Part shown: positions 32,584-41,893 of the stretch, in pieces
Layout of the letters: every line of letters begins with the position of its first letter
Numbering within the stretch: position 1 is the first letter of the stretch
Assembly (NCBI GenBank): GCA_044239865.1
Contig: JBIIAO010000004.1
Coordinates: 1-64,000 of the forward strand
DNA length: 64,000 nucleotides
Origin: CAIZGX01 sp044239865
GTDB taxonomy: Bacteria > Bacteroidota > Bacteroidia > Flavobacteriales_D > Sanyastnellaceae
Direction: 5' to 3'
The notes under the pieces: generated by a model
Databases searched by the model: none
Told to the model about the DNA's origin: nothing
What the model saw: the letters and a program-made list of their open reading frames with translations, nothing else
Translations under genes and position numbers: made by a program

Positions 32584-34039
32584 GGGTCCAGGTTGTTCCT
32601 TCTTTTGAATCTTGAAGTTGAATGTTTATAGCTTTTAATTCATCGCGAATTATGTCCGATGTTGCGAAATCTTTTTTCGCTTTCGCCTCCGCACGCAAGC
32701 GAATAATCACTTGCATAAGGTCGTTCGAAATATCATTCGAAGCGCTGCTTACTTCGGCTTGAAGGCCGAGTACCTCGAACACAAATCCGTTCACTAATTT
32801 TTGAAGACGTTCGATGTTGGTTTGTGTCAATTGAATTTTATGGTCCAAACACGAGTTAATCACCTTCACCGCTTCGAACAAATGCGCAATAAGAATAGGA
32901 GTGTTGAAGTCATCGCTCATGGCCTCGTAGCAATTCTTTTCTAACGCTTCAACGTCATAAGAATTCGTTTCGCTTGCAACAAGTGTATCCACTTTCTCAA
33001 CGGCTTGCATCAATCGTTCGAATCCTTTTTCTGCTGCCTTCAAAGCTTCATTGCTGAAATCTAACGTACTTCTGTAATGGGCTTGCTGCATGAAGAAGCG
33101 CACGACCATGGGTGAAAACCCTTTCTCTAAAAGTTCGTGTGTTCCCGAAAACAATTCATGTGGAAGGAAGGAATTTCCCAACGACTTCGACATCTTCTGT
33201 CCGTTTACGGTAAGCATGTTTGCGTGCATCCAATAGCGCACAGGAGCCTTTCCGCAGCACGCAGAATTTTGCGCTACTTCCGATTCGTGGTGAGGGAATT
33301 TCAAATCCATTCCGCCACCGTGAATGTCGAACTCTTCACCCAAATATTTCGTGCTCATGGCAGAACATTCCAAATGCCATCCCGGAAATCCTTCTCCCCA
33401 TGGCGAAGACCAACGCATAATATGTTCAGGAGATGCCGCTTTCCATAAAGCGAAATCGGCGAAAAAACGCTTCTCTTCTTGACCGTCTAACTCACGCGTA
33501 TTTTCCAGTAACTCATCTACGTTCCTTCCGCTTAATTCACCGTAAGGAAAAACGTCTTTGTATTTCTTCACATCGAAATAAACGCTTCCGTTTACTTCAT
33601 ACGCATATCCATTTTTAATGATCTCTTCAATCATGGCAATTTGTTCCATGATATGTCCCGTTGCGCTTGGCTCAATGCTCGGCGGATGGTTGTTGAATTC
33701 ACGCATCATGTCGTGGAAATACGTGGTGTATTTCTGCACAATTTCCATGGGTTCAACTTGTTCCAATTTCGCCTGCGCGCCAATGCGATCTATTCCTTCA
33801 TCGAATTCCGTGGTGATGTGTCCAACATCCGTTATGTTTCGCACATAGCGAACTTTATATCCAAGAAAAGAGAGATATCTATAAACAGTATCGAACGTCA
33901 CGAACGTTCTACAATTTCCTAGATGAGCGAAATTGTAAACAGTAGGCCCGCACACGTACATTCCAACGAATTGTTTGTGAAGGGGAGTGAACTTTTCTTT
34001 CGTTCGCGTAAGACTATTGTAAATGAACAAATCAACCAT
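32573..34039 (-). CDS. cysS: Cysteinyl-tRNA synthetase
   Basis: It charges tRNA-Cys. Starting at ATG 34039 (MVDLFIYN) gives 488 residues, the usual length; the frame to 34060 adds 7. It has the class I signature HLGN (39-42), Cys30 and Cys225 plus the paired His250-His251 that bind zinc, and KMSKS at 282-286. The helical DALR-like anticodon region closes the protein. The downstream M28 gene overlaps by 11 bases. Confidence 0.97.
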   Translation of the reverse strand: MVDLFIYNSLTRTKEKFTPLHKQFVGMYVCGPTVYNFAHLGNCRTFVTFDTVYRYLSFLGYKVRYVRNITDVGHITTEFDEGIDRIGAQAKLEQVEPMEIVQKYTTYFHDMMREFNNHPPSIEPSATGHIMEQIAMIEEIIKNGYAYEVNGSVYFDVKKYKDVFPYGELSGRNVDELLENTRELDGQEEKRFFADFALWKAASPEHIMRWSSPWGEGFPGWHLECSAMSTKYLGEEFDIHGGGMDLKFPHHESEVAQNSACCGKAPVRYWMHANMLTVNGQKMSKSLGNSFLPHELFSGTHELLEKGFSPMVVRFFMQQAHYRSTLDFSNEALKAAEKGFERLMQAVEKVDTLVASETNSYDVEALEKNCYEAMSDDFNTPILIAHLFEAVKVINSCLDHKIQLTQTNIERLQKLVNGFVFEVLGLQAEVSSASNDISNDLMQVIIRLRAEAKAKKDFATSDIIRDELKAINIQLQDSKEGTTWTHEK

Positions 34040-34063
34040 ACTGCAAAGAAACGAAGACAAATA

Positions 34064-34092
34064 AAAAAAGCCTCATTCATTGAGGCTTTTTA
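34064..34092 (-). terminator. Terminator after the threonine dehydrogenase-like gene
   Basis: A perfect stem (AAAAAGCCTCA with TGAGGCTTTTT, loop TTCAT) lies between the stop at 34111 and the cysS start, with T's in the leftward transcript. Confidence 0.85.
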
Positions 34093-34110
34093 TGAGTCTA
34101 TTACTTTCAG

Positions 34111-35064
34111 TTAAGAAACTTTCTTCGCAATTTCTTCCAACATGGTCGAAACCAAACGTTGCATTGGGTATTCAATCTCCCAACCCCAATCGCTTTTTGC
34201 CGTTGAATCGTCAATGCTGTTCGGCCATGAATCGGCTAGGCCTTGACGGAAATCTGAAGCGTAGCTAATTTCAAATCCGGGTAAGTGTTTTTGAATTTCT
34301 TCAGCCAATTGTTTCGGTGTGAAGCTTATTCCTGCTAGGTTGTAGGCGCTTCGGATTTTTATTTTTTCAGCATCAGATTCCATCAGTTGAATAGTAGCGC
34401 GAATGGCGTCTTCCATCATCATCATCGGTAGCTCAGTGTTTTCCGAAAGGAACGATGTGTATTTGTTTTCCTTCAACGCAGAATAAAAAATATCTACTGC
34501 GTAGTCTGTTGTTCCTCCGCCGGGAGCAGAGCGATGTCCAATTAATCCTGGGTAACGAAGACTACGAACGTCAACGCCGTACTTCATGAAATAATATTCG
34601 CACCATCTTTCACCCGCCAACTTCGAAATTCCATAAACGGAAGATGGCTCCATCACTGTAGTCTGAGGTGTTTGATCGGCTGGAGTAGTTGGTCCGAACG
34701 CCGCAATGGAACTTGGCCAAAACAAACGGAACTTAAATTCTTTCGCGAGCTCAAGAATATTAAGAAGCCCTTCCATATTTAACTTCCATGCATACATCGG
34801 ATTCTTCTCTCCTGTAGCACTCAATAGCGCTGCAAGCTGATAAACCTCTGTTACAGCATGGTCTTGAACGCATGCGCGCAAGGCTTCAGCATCTAAAACA
34901 TTCAATTGAACATACGGTCCATCTTCAGAAGAAACGGCCTCTGCGGGTTGAATATCGGCGCCAATCACATTGTGTTGTCCCAACTTCGAACGAAGGGCCA
35001 TCACAAGCTCAATGCCTATTTGTCCTCTGCAGCCAATAACCAATGCTTTTCTATTCGTGCTCAT
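34111..35064 (-). CDS. NAD-dependent SDR, L-threonine 3-dehydrogenase type
   Basis: A 317-residue extended short-chain dehydrogenase. It has the glycine motif GCRGQIG (11-17), the catalytic Ser/Tyr-x-x-x-Lys set (PSSI near 118, Tyr144 and Lys148 in YGISK), and the PGLIGHRSAPGGGTTDYAVD segment typical of the epimerase-like L-threonine dehydrogenases. These oxidise threonine to 2-amino-3-oxobutyrate, which goes to glycine and acetyl-CoA. No kbl gene is adjacent. UDP-sugar epimerase activity is less likely given the APGGGTTDYAVD motif. Confidence 0.87.
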   Translation of the reverse strand: MSTNRKALVIGCRGQIGIELVMALRSKLGQHNVIGADIQPAEAVSSEDGPYVQLNVLDAEALRACVQDHAVTEVYQLAALLSATGEKNPMYAWKLNMEGLLNILELAKEFKFRLFWPSSIAAFGPTTPADQTPQTTVMEPSSVYGISKLAGERWCEYYFMKYGVDVRSLRYPGLIGHRSAPGGGTTDYAVDIFYSALKENKYTSFLSENTELPMMMMEDAIRATIQLMESDAEKIKIRSAYNLAGISFTPKQLAEEIQKHLPGFEISYASDFRQGLADSWPNSIDDSTAKSDWGWEIEYPMQRLVSTMLEEIAKKVS

Positions 35065-35102
35065 AGTTAAAAAATGTTTTCAAAAATAGGTATTTTCGCG
35101 CC

Positions 35103-36299
35103 ATGGCAATTCCACAAATTGAAATTGAAGATTTCGATTATTCACTTCCCGAAGATCGCATTCGTGTTATTCCACTCGAGGAACGTGCGGCTGCCAAATT
35201 GTTGGTCTATGAAAACGGAGAAATTACAGATTCCATTTTTTCTGAATTGCCGAATTTTTTGAAGGAAGGAGATCTGTTAATCTCGAACAATTCGAAGGTC
35301 ATTCCTGCTCGAATCATTTTTCAAAAAGAGTCGGGTGCCTTCATAGAAATCATGTGCCTTGCACCCTTCGGAATCTCATACACAGAAGCCTTTTCGGCAC
35401 ATGATAGCGTTTCCTTCACAGCTTACATCGGAAATTCAAAACGATGGAAAGAAGGAAAATTAGAATTGAAAATCAATTGGAACAATTCCCCCGAAAGCGT
35501 CTTCATCGAAAGAAAAGGAATTGAGAAAGATGCCTTCATAGTAGAATTCACCTGGAACTTCAATGCCGTCTTCTCCGAAGTCATAGAGGCAATCGGACAA
35601 GTGCCTTTGCCACCCTACTTCCAACGCAAGCCCGTGGCCAACGATGTTGGCAGATACCAAACCGTCTTCGCGAAAACGGAGGGTTCTGTTGCAGCGCCCA
35701 CCGCCGGTTTGCATTACACGAACGAAGTTCTTCAAGCCATTTCGAATATTGGTGTTAAGCAAGAAGAAGTTTGTTTACACGTGGGAGCAGGAACATTCAA
35801 GCCCGTTTCAGCCGAGCGCATCGAAGACCACGAAATGCACGCTGAATTTTTTGAAGTAACACGCGAATGCATTCAAACAATTTTAAATTGTGAAGGAAGA
35901 ATCATTGCTGCAGGAACAACTTCTATGCGAACCCTCGAAAGTTTGTATTGGTTGGGCGTTCGTGTTTTATATGGAAAGAATACAGATTCTGTGGAACAGT
36001 GGGAACCATACACCTCGAATACGAAATACTCCAAGGAAGAGGCTCTAACGGCTCTGCTGAATCATCTCGACGCTACAAATCGAAACAGCATTTGCGCTTC
36101 GGCCAGTATTTGTATAGCACCCGGATATTCATTTAAGATTTGTTCCGGACTTCAAACAAATTATCATCAACCGAAAAGCACCTTGTTATTGTTAGTTGCC
36201 GCCGCAGTAGGCGAGGAGTGGAAACGCATTTATGTGCACGCCATCAATAACGAATACATGTTCCTGAGTTACGGCGACACCATGTTGCTTTGGTTCTAG
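35103..36299 (+). CDS. queA: tRNA preQ1(34) S-adenosylmethionine ribosyltransferase-isomerase
   Basis: It transfers and isomerises the ribose of SAM onto preQ1 in tRNA, giving epoxyqueuosine. The 398-residue protein opens with FDYSLPEDRIRVIPLEERAAAKLL. It carries PLPPYFQRKPVANDVGRYQTVFAKTEGSVAAPTAGLHYTNEVL and the HVGAGTFKPV...HEMHAEFFEV block, then GTTSMRTLES. Homologues are about 345-410 residues, so length is normal. A TATTTTCG box lies just before the ATG and may give a nearly leaderless mRNA. Confidence 0.95.
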   Translation: MAIPQIEIEDFDYSLPEDRIRVIPLEERAAAKLLVYENGEITDSIFSELPNFLKEGDLLISNNSKVIPARIIFQKESGAFIEIMCLAPFGISYTEAFSAHDSVSFTAYIGNSKRWKEGKLELKINWNNSPESVFIERKGIEKDAFIVEFTWNFNAVFSEVIEAIGQVPLPPYFQRKPVANDVGRYQTVFAKTEGSVAAPTAGLHYTNEVLQAISNIGVKQEEVCLHVGAGTFKPVSAERIEDHEMHAEFFEVTRECIQTILNCEGRIIAAGTTSMRTLESLYWLGVRVLYGKNTDSVEQWEPYTSNTKYSKEEALTALLNHLDATNRNSICASASICIAPGYSFKICSGLQTNYHQPKSTLLLLVAAAVGEEWKRIYVHAINNEYMFLSYGDTMLLWF

Positions 36300-36305
36300 A
36301 AAATG

Positions 36306-36331
36306 AAAAAGGATGCCGAAGCATCCTTTTT
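36306..36331. terminator. Bidirectional terminator between queA and the PpiD-like gene
   Basis: AAAAAGGATGC-CGAA-GCATCCTTTTT is a perfect 11-bp stem with a tetraloop, between two converging stop codons. Confidence 0.9.
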
Positions 36332-36351
36332 AGTAATCAATATTTTTAAGA

Positions 36352-38427
36352 TCAATCTTCACGGAAGAAACGATAGTCTTCAATTTCTGCCGACTCACGA
36401 AGTGAATTAAACAACGTCATTGGTGCGCTAGATTTTTGTCCACGCATTTTATCTTTTCTAAAAGAAACGTAGTTATCAGGACTTTCAACACGAGTAACAT
36501 CAGCCGCGCGTTGAATAACATAAATACCACCTTTTCCTTTAATTGGAGCAGAGATATTACCAGTTGGTAAACCGAAGGCAGCACCAATAGGAGCACTTTC
36601 AGTTTCTTGAACACCACTTTCAGGTATGTTGCGCATAGCCATTGAAAGATTCTCGAAAGTCTTTACTTGTCCTGTTACCTTACTAGCAATTTCTTCCATA
36701 GAATTGCCGGTCATCATTGCCATGTATTTCTCAGCTTTCTTATCCTTAATAACTTCTTGCTTCACACGGTCATAAACATTGCGCAAGGAAGGAACTCCTT
36801 TTTCTTTAATTTCCATTAAGCAGACAACAACAATTCCGTCATCTACAGAAATCGGTTGCGAAATCGCACCTTCTTCAGTATCCTCATTGTACGTCCAAAC
36901 CATAATATCATTTGCATTTTGAACGCCACTTACAGAAGTTGCTTCAGGTCGAACATTCGGAGAATAAGTTAATCCACCGTAGCTTTCTACAGCACCCGCG
37001 CGGAAGCTTACACTGTCGCCATGATTCTGAATGAAGTCAATTGCTTTTTGGTAAGTATCTTTTTTCGTAGCCGGGCTTGGAGAAATTGGTCTTTCAACTT
37101 GCGCGTAGTAAGTAACAGCACTAGCAGCACCTTTTTTAGTTACTTCAATCAAGTGCGTTCCGAATTGGCTTTCTACAATTTGAAGATCACCCACCTTGCC
37201 GTTGAAACAAGCCGCATCGAATTCAGGAACCATAGCTCCTTTTGCGAACATACCCAAATCACCGCCTTTTACAGCAGAACCGGGGTCTGTGCTATACTTG
37301 GTAGCCATTTCAGCAAAGTTCTTTTTAGATTGAATCTCTTTCTTCAATGAATCTGCTTTTGCTTTCCCAACATCGCCTTTCTCTTTGAAAAGAATGTGAC
37401 GTGCTTGCACAGAGTCAATCTCAGTTCCGCGTGAAGTTAATTTTACCACACGAGCAATACCTCCAGATACAAAAGGACCAAATACACGTCCAAGACTATC
37501 AGATGTCATTTGAGCATTGAATGGTTCTGGGAAACTTCCTGCAGCGTATTTCACTTTAGCATTTGCAGGGTTACCTGAATTTAAAACGGCAAAAAGAGAA
37601 TCTTCTTTCACAGTTTTAGACGCTTTGAAAGATGTTGCTAAAGCCTGAAGACTCTCAAGCGTTGCAGCACTGTCACTAGCACTTGTAATTAAAGGAATAC
37701 GAACGTAAGCAATGGTGCGACTTCTTTCTTGTTTGAAGTCACGATCATTTTTGTGCTCGTTGTAATAATTTTCAATGTCCTCGTTCGAGAAGGTAATTTC
37801 ACTCTCCATGATTTGAACATATGGCTTCACCACGTATACGATAGAAGCTTTGTCGTTAGACTGGTGAAACAGACTCTTAGCGTCTAAGGAATTTACGTAA
37901 GCTCCAGCACCTACCAAGGCATCGTACTTTTCTTTCAATCGCTTCTCTATGACAAGTCTTCTATAGCCTGTAAATAGATTTGGCTTTTCTGTCTCCATTT
38001 TCTTGAAGCTTTCACGCATCTGCTCTTTGAAAGGCAAAGAATCTTGTCCTTGATAGAACGTGGATTTCACGTAAGAACTTAAATACTTTCCGAAAAGAAT
38101 TTCATCCAACTCTTCATCAGTTACCATTAAACCAAGGCTTTGGTATTCAGGTTGAAGCAGAGTGGTTTCAATTAAGTTGTTCCATACATCGTTTTCCAAA
38201 CCGTGGGCTTGGCTGTTGTTGTAACTGAACAATTCAGATTGTTCCTGAAGCATTGCTCTCCATTGGTCTTGCTTAATGGTTTCGCCATTAATAACACCAA
38301 CTTTATCTGAAGAGCCGCCGAACATTGCCATTACAGCATCATACGGGATCAAGAAGCCGACAATACCAATGCCGACTAAGGCTAGTACTAGCCATCCTTG
38401 TTTACGAAGGGTTGAAATCATTGCCAT
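36352..38427 (-). CDS. PpiD/SurA-like periplasmic peptidyl-prolyl isomerase
   Basis: A 691-residue membrane-anchored foldase. One N-terminal helix (about 11-30, GWLVLALVGIGIVGFLIPY) anchors it. A SurA-N-type chaperone domain follows (GVINGETIKQDQWRAML and the helical region to about 330), then a parvulin domain (about 345-445: ARHILFKEK, FAEMATKYSTDPGSAVKGGDLGMFAKGAMVPEFD, FGTHLIEVTKKG). A second, weaker parvulin-like segment comes near residues 500-560 (VDDGIVVVCLMEIKEKG). It assists outer-membrane protein folding. It follows the CNNM-type gene in the leftward cluster. Confidence 0.9.
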   Translation of the reverse strand: MAMISTLRKQGWLVLALVGIGIVGFLIPYDAVMAMFGGSSDKVGVINGETIKQDQWRAMLQEQSELFSYNNSQAHGLENDVWNNLIETTLLQPEYQSLGLMVTDEELDEILFGKYLSSYVKSTFYQGQDSLPFKEQMRESFKKMETEKPNLFTGYRRLVIEKRLKEKYDALVGAGAYVNSLDAKSLFHQSNDKASIVYVVKPYVQIMESEITFSNEDIENYYNEHKNDRDFKQERSRTIAYVRIPLITSASDSAATLESLQALATSFKASKTVKEDSLFAVLNSGNPANAKVKYAAGSFPEPFNAQMTSDSLGRVFGPFVSGGIARVVKLTSRGTEIDSVQARHILFKEKGDVGKAKADSLKKEIQSKKNFAEMATKYSTDPGSAVKGGDLGMFAKGAMVPEFDAACFNGKVGDLQIVESQFGTHLIEVTKKGAASAVTYYAQVERPISPSPATKKDTYQKAIDFIQNHGDSVSFRAGAVESYGGLTYSPNVRPEATSVSGVQNANDIMVWTYNEDTEEGAISQPISVDDGIVVVCLMEIKEKGVPSLRNVYDRVKQEVIKDKKAEKYMAMMTGNSMEEIASKVTGQVKTFENLSMAMRNIPESGVQETESAPIGAAFGLPTGNISAPIKGKGGIYVIQRAADVTRVESPDNYVSFRKDKMRGQKSSAPMTLFNSLRESAEIEDYRFFRED

Positions 38428-38502
38428 AGTTATGGACTATAAAATTTAGGATTGCGAATATCGTAAATTTGCTCGGAAATTCCTTGTTTTTTTTAGCGAA
38501 GT

Positions 38503-39807
38503 CTAGCTATTTGTTAATTCTTCCATATTTTGGAGCTGAACAAGCTTAATTTGACGCTCATTTACGGCAAGAATGGTAAAGCGATAGCGGTCAATCACGA
38601 ATTTCTGATTCACTTCGGGAAAGTCTTGGTGGAAGTTCAGTATCAGTCCTCCGAGGGTATCATATTGCTCCTCATTTTCAGGAAGTTCCAACTTGTATTT
38701 TTCATTGATGTAATGAACATCAAGTCTTCCAGCGAATTCATACCAACCTTTTGATACTTCACGTTCAACGTTATCAATGGTGTCATGCTCATCTTCTATT
38801 TCACCAAAAATCTCTTCAATAATATCCTCAAAGGTGATAAGCCCGCTGGTTCCTCCAAACTCATCTACAACAGCAGCCACGCTCTTCTTCTGGCTACGAA
38901 ATATTTTTAAAATCTCATTCGCTGCCATGGGTTCTGGAACAATGGCAATTGGACGAAGAATTTCTTTAATCTCTTTAGGGTTCTTGAAGAAGTCACTGAA
39001 GTGAACATATCCAATCAACTGATCAATATTTTCCCGGTAAACAATGATTTTAGAAAGTTTTGTTTCAATGAAAAGCTCTTTCGCTTTCGCAATGCTCTCT
39101 GCAATATCAATGGCAACAATTTCATTGCGTGGCAACATGCAATCTCGGGCTTTCAACAAAGAAAAATCAAGTGCGTTTTGAAAAAATTGAATTTCCAAAT
39201 CCAATTCATTCTGCTGAGAATGCACGCCTGTGAATCCTTCCAAATAATGGTTCAAATCGGTTCTTCCAAAAACAATGTCTTGCTCTTTTGGCGAGTTTCT
39301 AAAGAGCATTGAAATAATCCATTCGCTCACCTTCGTTACGCTATACGCAAACACGAAAAGTATGGCGTACCAAATAGCAATCAAAGGAGAGAGACGCAAC
39401 AACCATTTATTCGGTTGTGAAGACAACAATGCTTTCGGAATGAATTCGCCAAAAATTAAGACAACTAAGGTTGAAACGATCGTTTGAAGAATTAAGACAC
39501 CGTATGATCCAACTGTCTCGTCTAGATGGGGGAAATTTGATTCAAGTATATCGGTAAGAACATGGCCGAAGACGATTCCATAAATTACCAAGGAGATATT
39601 ATTTCCAACCAGCAGCATAGCCAAGAACAACTTTGGTTTTCCAACCAAAGAAGATAAAATAGACGCGCCGAAAACGCCTTGTTTCTTATCCAATTCTATT
39701 TTTAATTTGTTGGAAGTAAGAAAGGCTATTTCAACACCTGAATAGAATGCACACCCGAGCAGTGTCCCGAGAATAATGAGTATTTGAGAAACGTCTATAT
39801 TACCCAT
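38503..39807 (-). CDS. CNNM/CorC-family transporter-like protein with CBS pair
   Basis: A 434-residue membrane protein: a DUF21/CNNM domain with three to four helices (1-about 190, e.g. IIVLGTLLGCAFYSGVEIAFLTSN-like start), a tandem CBS domain (about 215-335, ending AAVVDEFGGTSGLITFEDIIEEIFGEIEDEHD) and a C-terminal CorC/HlyC domain (345-430). The family handles divalent cations such as Mg2+. In Bacteroidota a related protein, GldE, supports gliding lipoproteins, so GldE-like function is possible but unproven. The start overlaps the preceding small gene by 8 bases. Confidence 0.87.
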   Translation of the reverse strand: MGNIDVSQILIILGTLLGCAFYSGVEIAFLTSNKLKIELDKKQGVFGASILSSLVGKPKLFLAMLLVGNNISLVIYGIVFGHVLTDILESNFPHLDETVGSYGVLILQTIVSTLVVLIFGEFIPKALLSSQPNKWLLRLSPLIAIWYAILFVFAYSVTKVSEWIISMLFRNSPKEQDIVFGRTDLNHYLEGFTGVHSQQNELDLEIQFFQNALDFSLLKARDCMLPRNEIVAIDIAESIAKAKELFIETKLSKIIVYRENIDQLIGYVHFSDFFKNPKEIKEILRPIAIVPEPMAANEILKIFRSQKKSVAAVVDEFGGTSGLITFEDIIEEIFGEIEDEHDTIDNVEREVSKGWYEFAGRLDVHYINEKYKLELPENEEQYDTLGGLILNFHQDFPEVNQKFVIDRYRFTILAVNERQIKLVQLQNMEELTNS

Positions 39808-39994
39808 TGTTTTTGTTCATTCTGCGGTACATTCCCAAACGGAATAAAAACCACATGAGTGCGATGCCTGGAATAAATAAATTCTCGGCGCCTTTGTCCC
39901 AACCTTCTGAAGAGATCATATAAAGCGCATAACCAAATGATGCAACCACAACAATGGCCCACAGGATAAGCACAATTTTATTTAAGTTATTCAT
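39800..39994 (-). CDS. Small two-helix membrane protein
   Basis: A 64-residue protein with two hydrophobic helices (6-25 and 43-56) and a basic C-terminus (RLGMYRRMNKNN). It fits tightly between lptC (1-base overlap at 39994) and the CNNM gene (8-base overlap). This supports it being real and co-translated. Family not recognised. Confidence 0.7.
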   Translation of the reverse strand: MNNLNKIVLILWAIVVVASFGYALYMISSEGWDKGAENLFIPGIALMWFLFRLGMYRRMNKNNG

Positions 39995-40539
39995 TAGTTA
40001 GATGTGTTGAAATTACCCGATGTTTGATTGATTTCATAATTGGAAAAAGATCCATTACTGCGAAGTCCTTTTCCTTCAAGTACACTGTTCTCAGAACTGA
40101 TTTTTACAAAATCTGGCGTGTAAACCAAATCAGAGTCGAGGTAAAAAGTAAGTGAGTTAGTTTCCAGTTTTTCTTTTTTCCAATTTTCTAAGACAAGGTC
40201 ACCTTTCGTCCAAAGCGTGTTGCTTTTCTGCGAGAAAATAGCTTCGTTACCGGTCATTGTTCCTGTGTATTCTCCGAGCGAATCAAAAAATTCGATGTGA
40301 AAGGTTTTGGGTGCTATTAAATAAGAACTGTCGCTAACATACTGGTCCAATTGTAAAGCATAAATTTTTGTTCGAACGACACCATCTAAAGAATAACTGA
40401 ACGAAGCGTTGAATGTGCTTTGTACGGGCACAAATTTCGGGTCAGTAATGGCTTTGATTTCTGAAATTTCATTTTGACATCCGATCAAAATGAACACCAC
40501 CGCTAACACAGCTGCTATTTTTAGAAGAGGATTAATCAT
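39994..40539 (-). CDS. lptC: LPS export protein LptC (lipoprotein form)
   Basis: From ATG 40539, where a lipoprotein signal starts (MINPLLKIAA, lipobox LIGC, Cys21), it is 181 residues. The beta-jellyroll body has the family's strands (FNASFSYSLDGVVRTKIYALQLDQY, HIEFFDSLGEYTGTMTGNEAIFSQKSNTLWTKGDLVLEN and the L-x-S-x-x-L-x-Y-x-x-D motif). LptC takes LPS from the LptBFG pump and passes it to the LptA bridge. It overlaps the upstream outer-membrane protein gene by 8 bases; the longer frame to 40731 only overlays that gene. Confidence 0.85.
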   Translation of the reverse strand: MINPLLKIAAVLAVVFILIGCQNEISEIKAITDPKFVPVQSTFNASFSYSLDGVVRTKIYALQLDQYVSDSSYLIAPKTFHIEFFDSLGEYTGTMTGNEAIFSQKSNTLWTKGDLVLENWKKEKLETNSLTFYLDSDLVYTPDFVKISSENSVLEGKGLRSNGSFSNYEINQTSGNFNTSN

Positions 40540-41893
40540 ACTTTCTCTGCACGAACCAACGCTCGAACGGATGAAGTTTAAATCCGATGAGGAAGGAAGC
40601 GTAGTTCTCTTTTGTTGCGGTTTCTGTTGCATTGCCGTACGTTCCAAACTCGGCAGAAAGGACAAGACTACTTGTTGTTTTTGAAGAACGCATAGGCATT
40701 TGCAATCCGCATGTAAATGCTTCTTGAACAATGTTATTTCCGTTCAACCCAACGTAGCTTTCAACACTTTTCATGCCCAGGCGATACGTGCATGCTCCGA
40801 AGTAATTGTTCTCTCCACCATTTACATTTGGAACATATTCCAATCCGAGTCCAACGTTTTTAGAGTTGTGAAAACTTTGATTGGAAACATGAATCAAGGA
40901 GTTCATGTTTTCAATAGATTTCCAATCTTGTTGACGATAAGAGACGCTTAGGGAAAGTGTCCCGGCCTTTTTAAATTCATGTGTAATTGCAGCGCCGAAT
41001 TGAATGCGCTGAGGAATGACAAAAGAGAGGTTAGTATAGGTCGTATCCAAAACGGTAAGCACGGGCAATTCAACACCAGAAACAGAACGTGTAGACTGAC
41101 GAATATCTTGCACCTTCGGGCTTACGTTGTTTTCCAATTCATAGGTTCCAGCCAAATGAATCCAAGTTGACCGAGTAACTTTTCCCGCTGATTTTCTTTG
41201 GTGAAGAGGGAACGAATAATGGGCCCCAAAGGTAAAATTCGCATCAGAAAAGGATTTGCGATTGGTAATCTTACTGTTATAGATGGAAGTATTATCGAAC
41301 AAAATGCGGTCGATTTGCAGGATAGATCCAAATCTGAAATTTAAATTACTTCCAAGAGATAAGGTGTGCGTGCGTGCGTGCGTGCTGTCGGAAAAAAGAA
41401 TGAACGTCCGCGCAAAGCCCATTTGAACCTTATTTATCCCACCCTCGCCACTGTAGCTGTAATTTGCATTTAAACTGTCATTAATCGCCTGTGAATTTGA
41501 AAACTGATAACCTACGATGCTTTCGGGAGTGATGCCCATTGCAAATCCCCATTTGCTGCCCGTTCGTTTAAAGCCAAAAGCAATTTCGCCTACCTGGCCA
41601 CCGAGGTAATTGGTCGGTCCTGAGGTTGAAAGAAGCTGTGAACTTTTGGCAAATACACTTCCCTGAAAAGTTGTTTCGGAAAACAAAGCAAACGATGCCG
41701 GGTTAGATAGATTCACACCCGATAAATCGGGGAGCGCAATAGATGCATTGCCAAGGCCGGCGTAACGTGGATTAAATCCAATGTCAGTGAGTCCAATTCC
41801 AAAACGAGAGTAAGGCGAGTTTACAGGAATTTGAGCCTGCACGCGTATGCACAATGCCGAAATCGAAACAAGAAAAATATATTTAAGATTCAT
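40532..41893 (-). CDS. Outer-membrane beta-barrel protein (FadL-like)
   Basis: A 453-residue protein from ATG 41893 with a signal peptide ending IRVQAQ. It opens with PYSRFGIG and PRYAGLGNASIALPDLSGVNLSNPAS, a pattern of FadL/OmpP1-like barrels with an NPA(S/A) kink motif, followed by alternating strands. In several Flavobacteriales it lies, as here, between coaX and lptC. It may move hydrophobic compounds across the outer membrane. The longer frame to 41920 overlies coaX. Confidence 0.75.
   Translation of the reverse strand: MNLKYIFLVSISALCIRVQAQIPVNSPYSRFGIGLTDIGFNPRYAGLGNASIALPDLSGVNLSNPASFALFSETTFQGSVFAKSSQLLSTSGPTNYLGGQVGEIAFGFKRTGSKWGFAMGITPESIVGYQFSNSQAINDSLNANYSYSGEGGINKVQMGFARTFILFSDSTHARTHTLSLGSNLNFRFGSILQIDRILFDNTSIYNSKITNRKSFSDANFTFGAHYSFPLHQRKSAGKVTRSTWIHLAGTYELENNVSPKVQDIRQSTRSVSGVELPVLTVLDTTYTNLSFVIPQRIQFGAAITHEFKKAGTLSLSVSYRQQDWKSIENMNSLIHVSNQSFHNSKNVGLGLEYVPNVNGGENNYFGACTYRLGMKSVESYVGLNGNNIVQEAFTCGLQMPMRSSKTTSSLVLSAEFGTYGNATETATKENYASFLIGFKLHPFERWFVQRKYD

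Noticed and set aside
40540..40731. N-terminal extension of LptC
   Set aside because: The extra 64 residues are the antisense-free overlap of the upstream outer-membrane protein gene in another frame; the lipoprotein signal begins at 40539.
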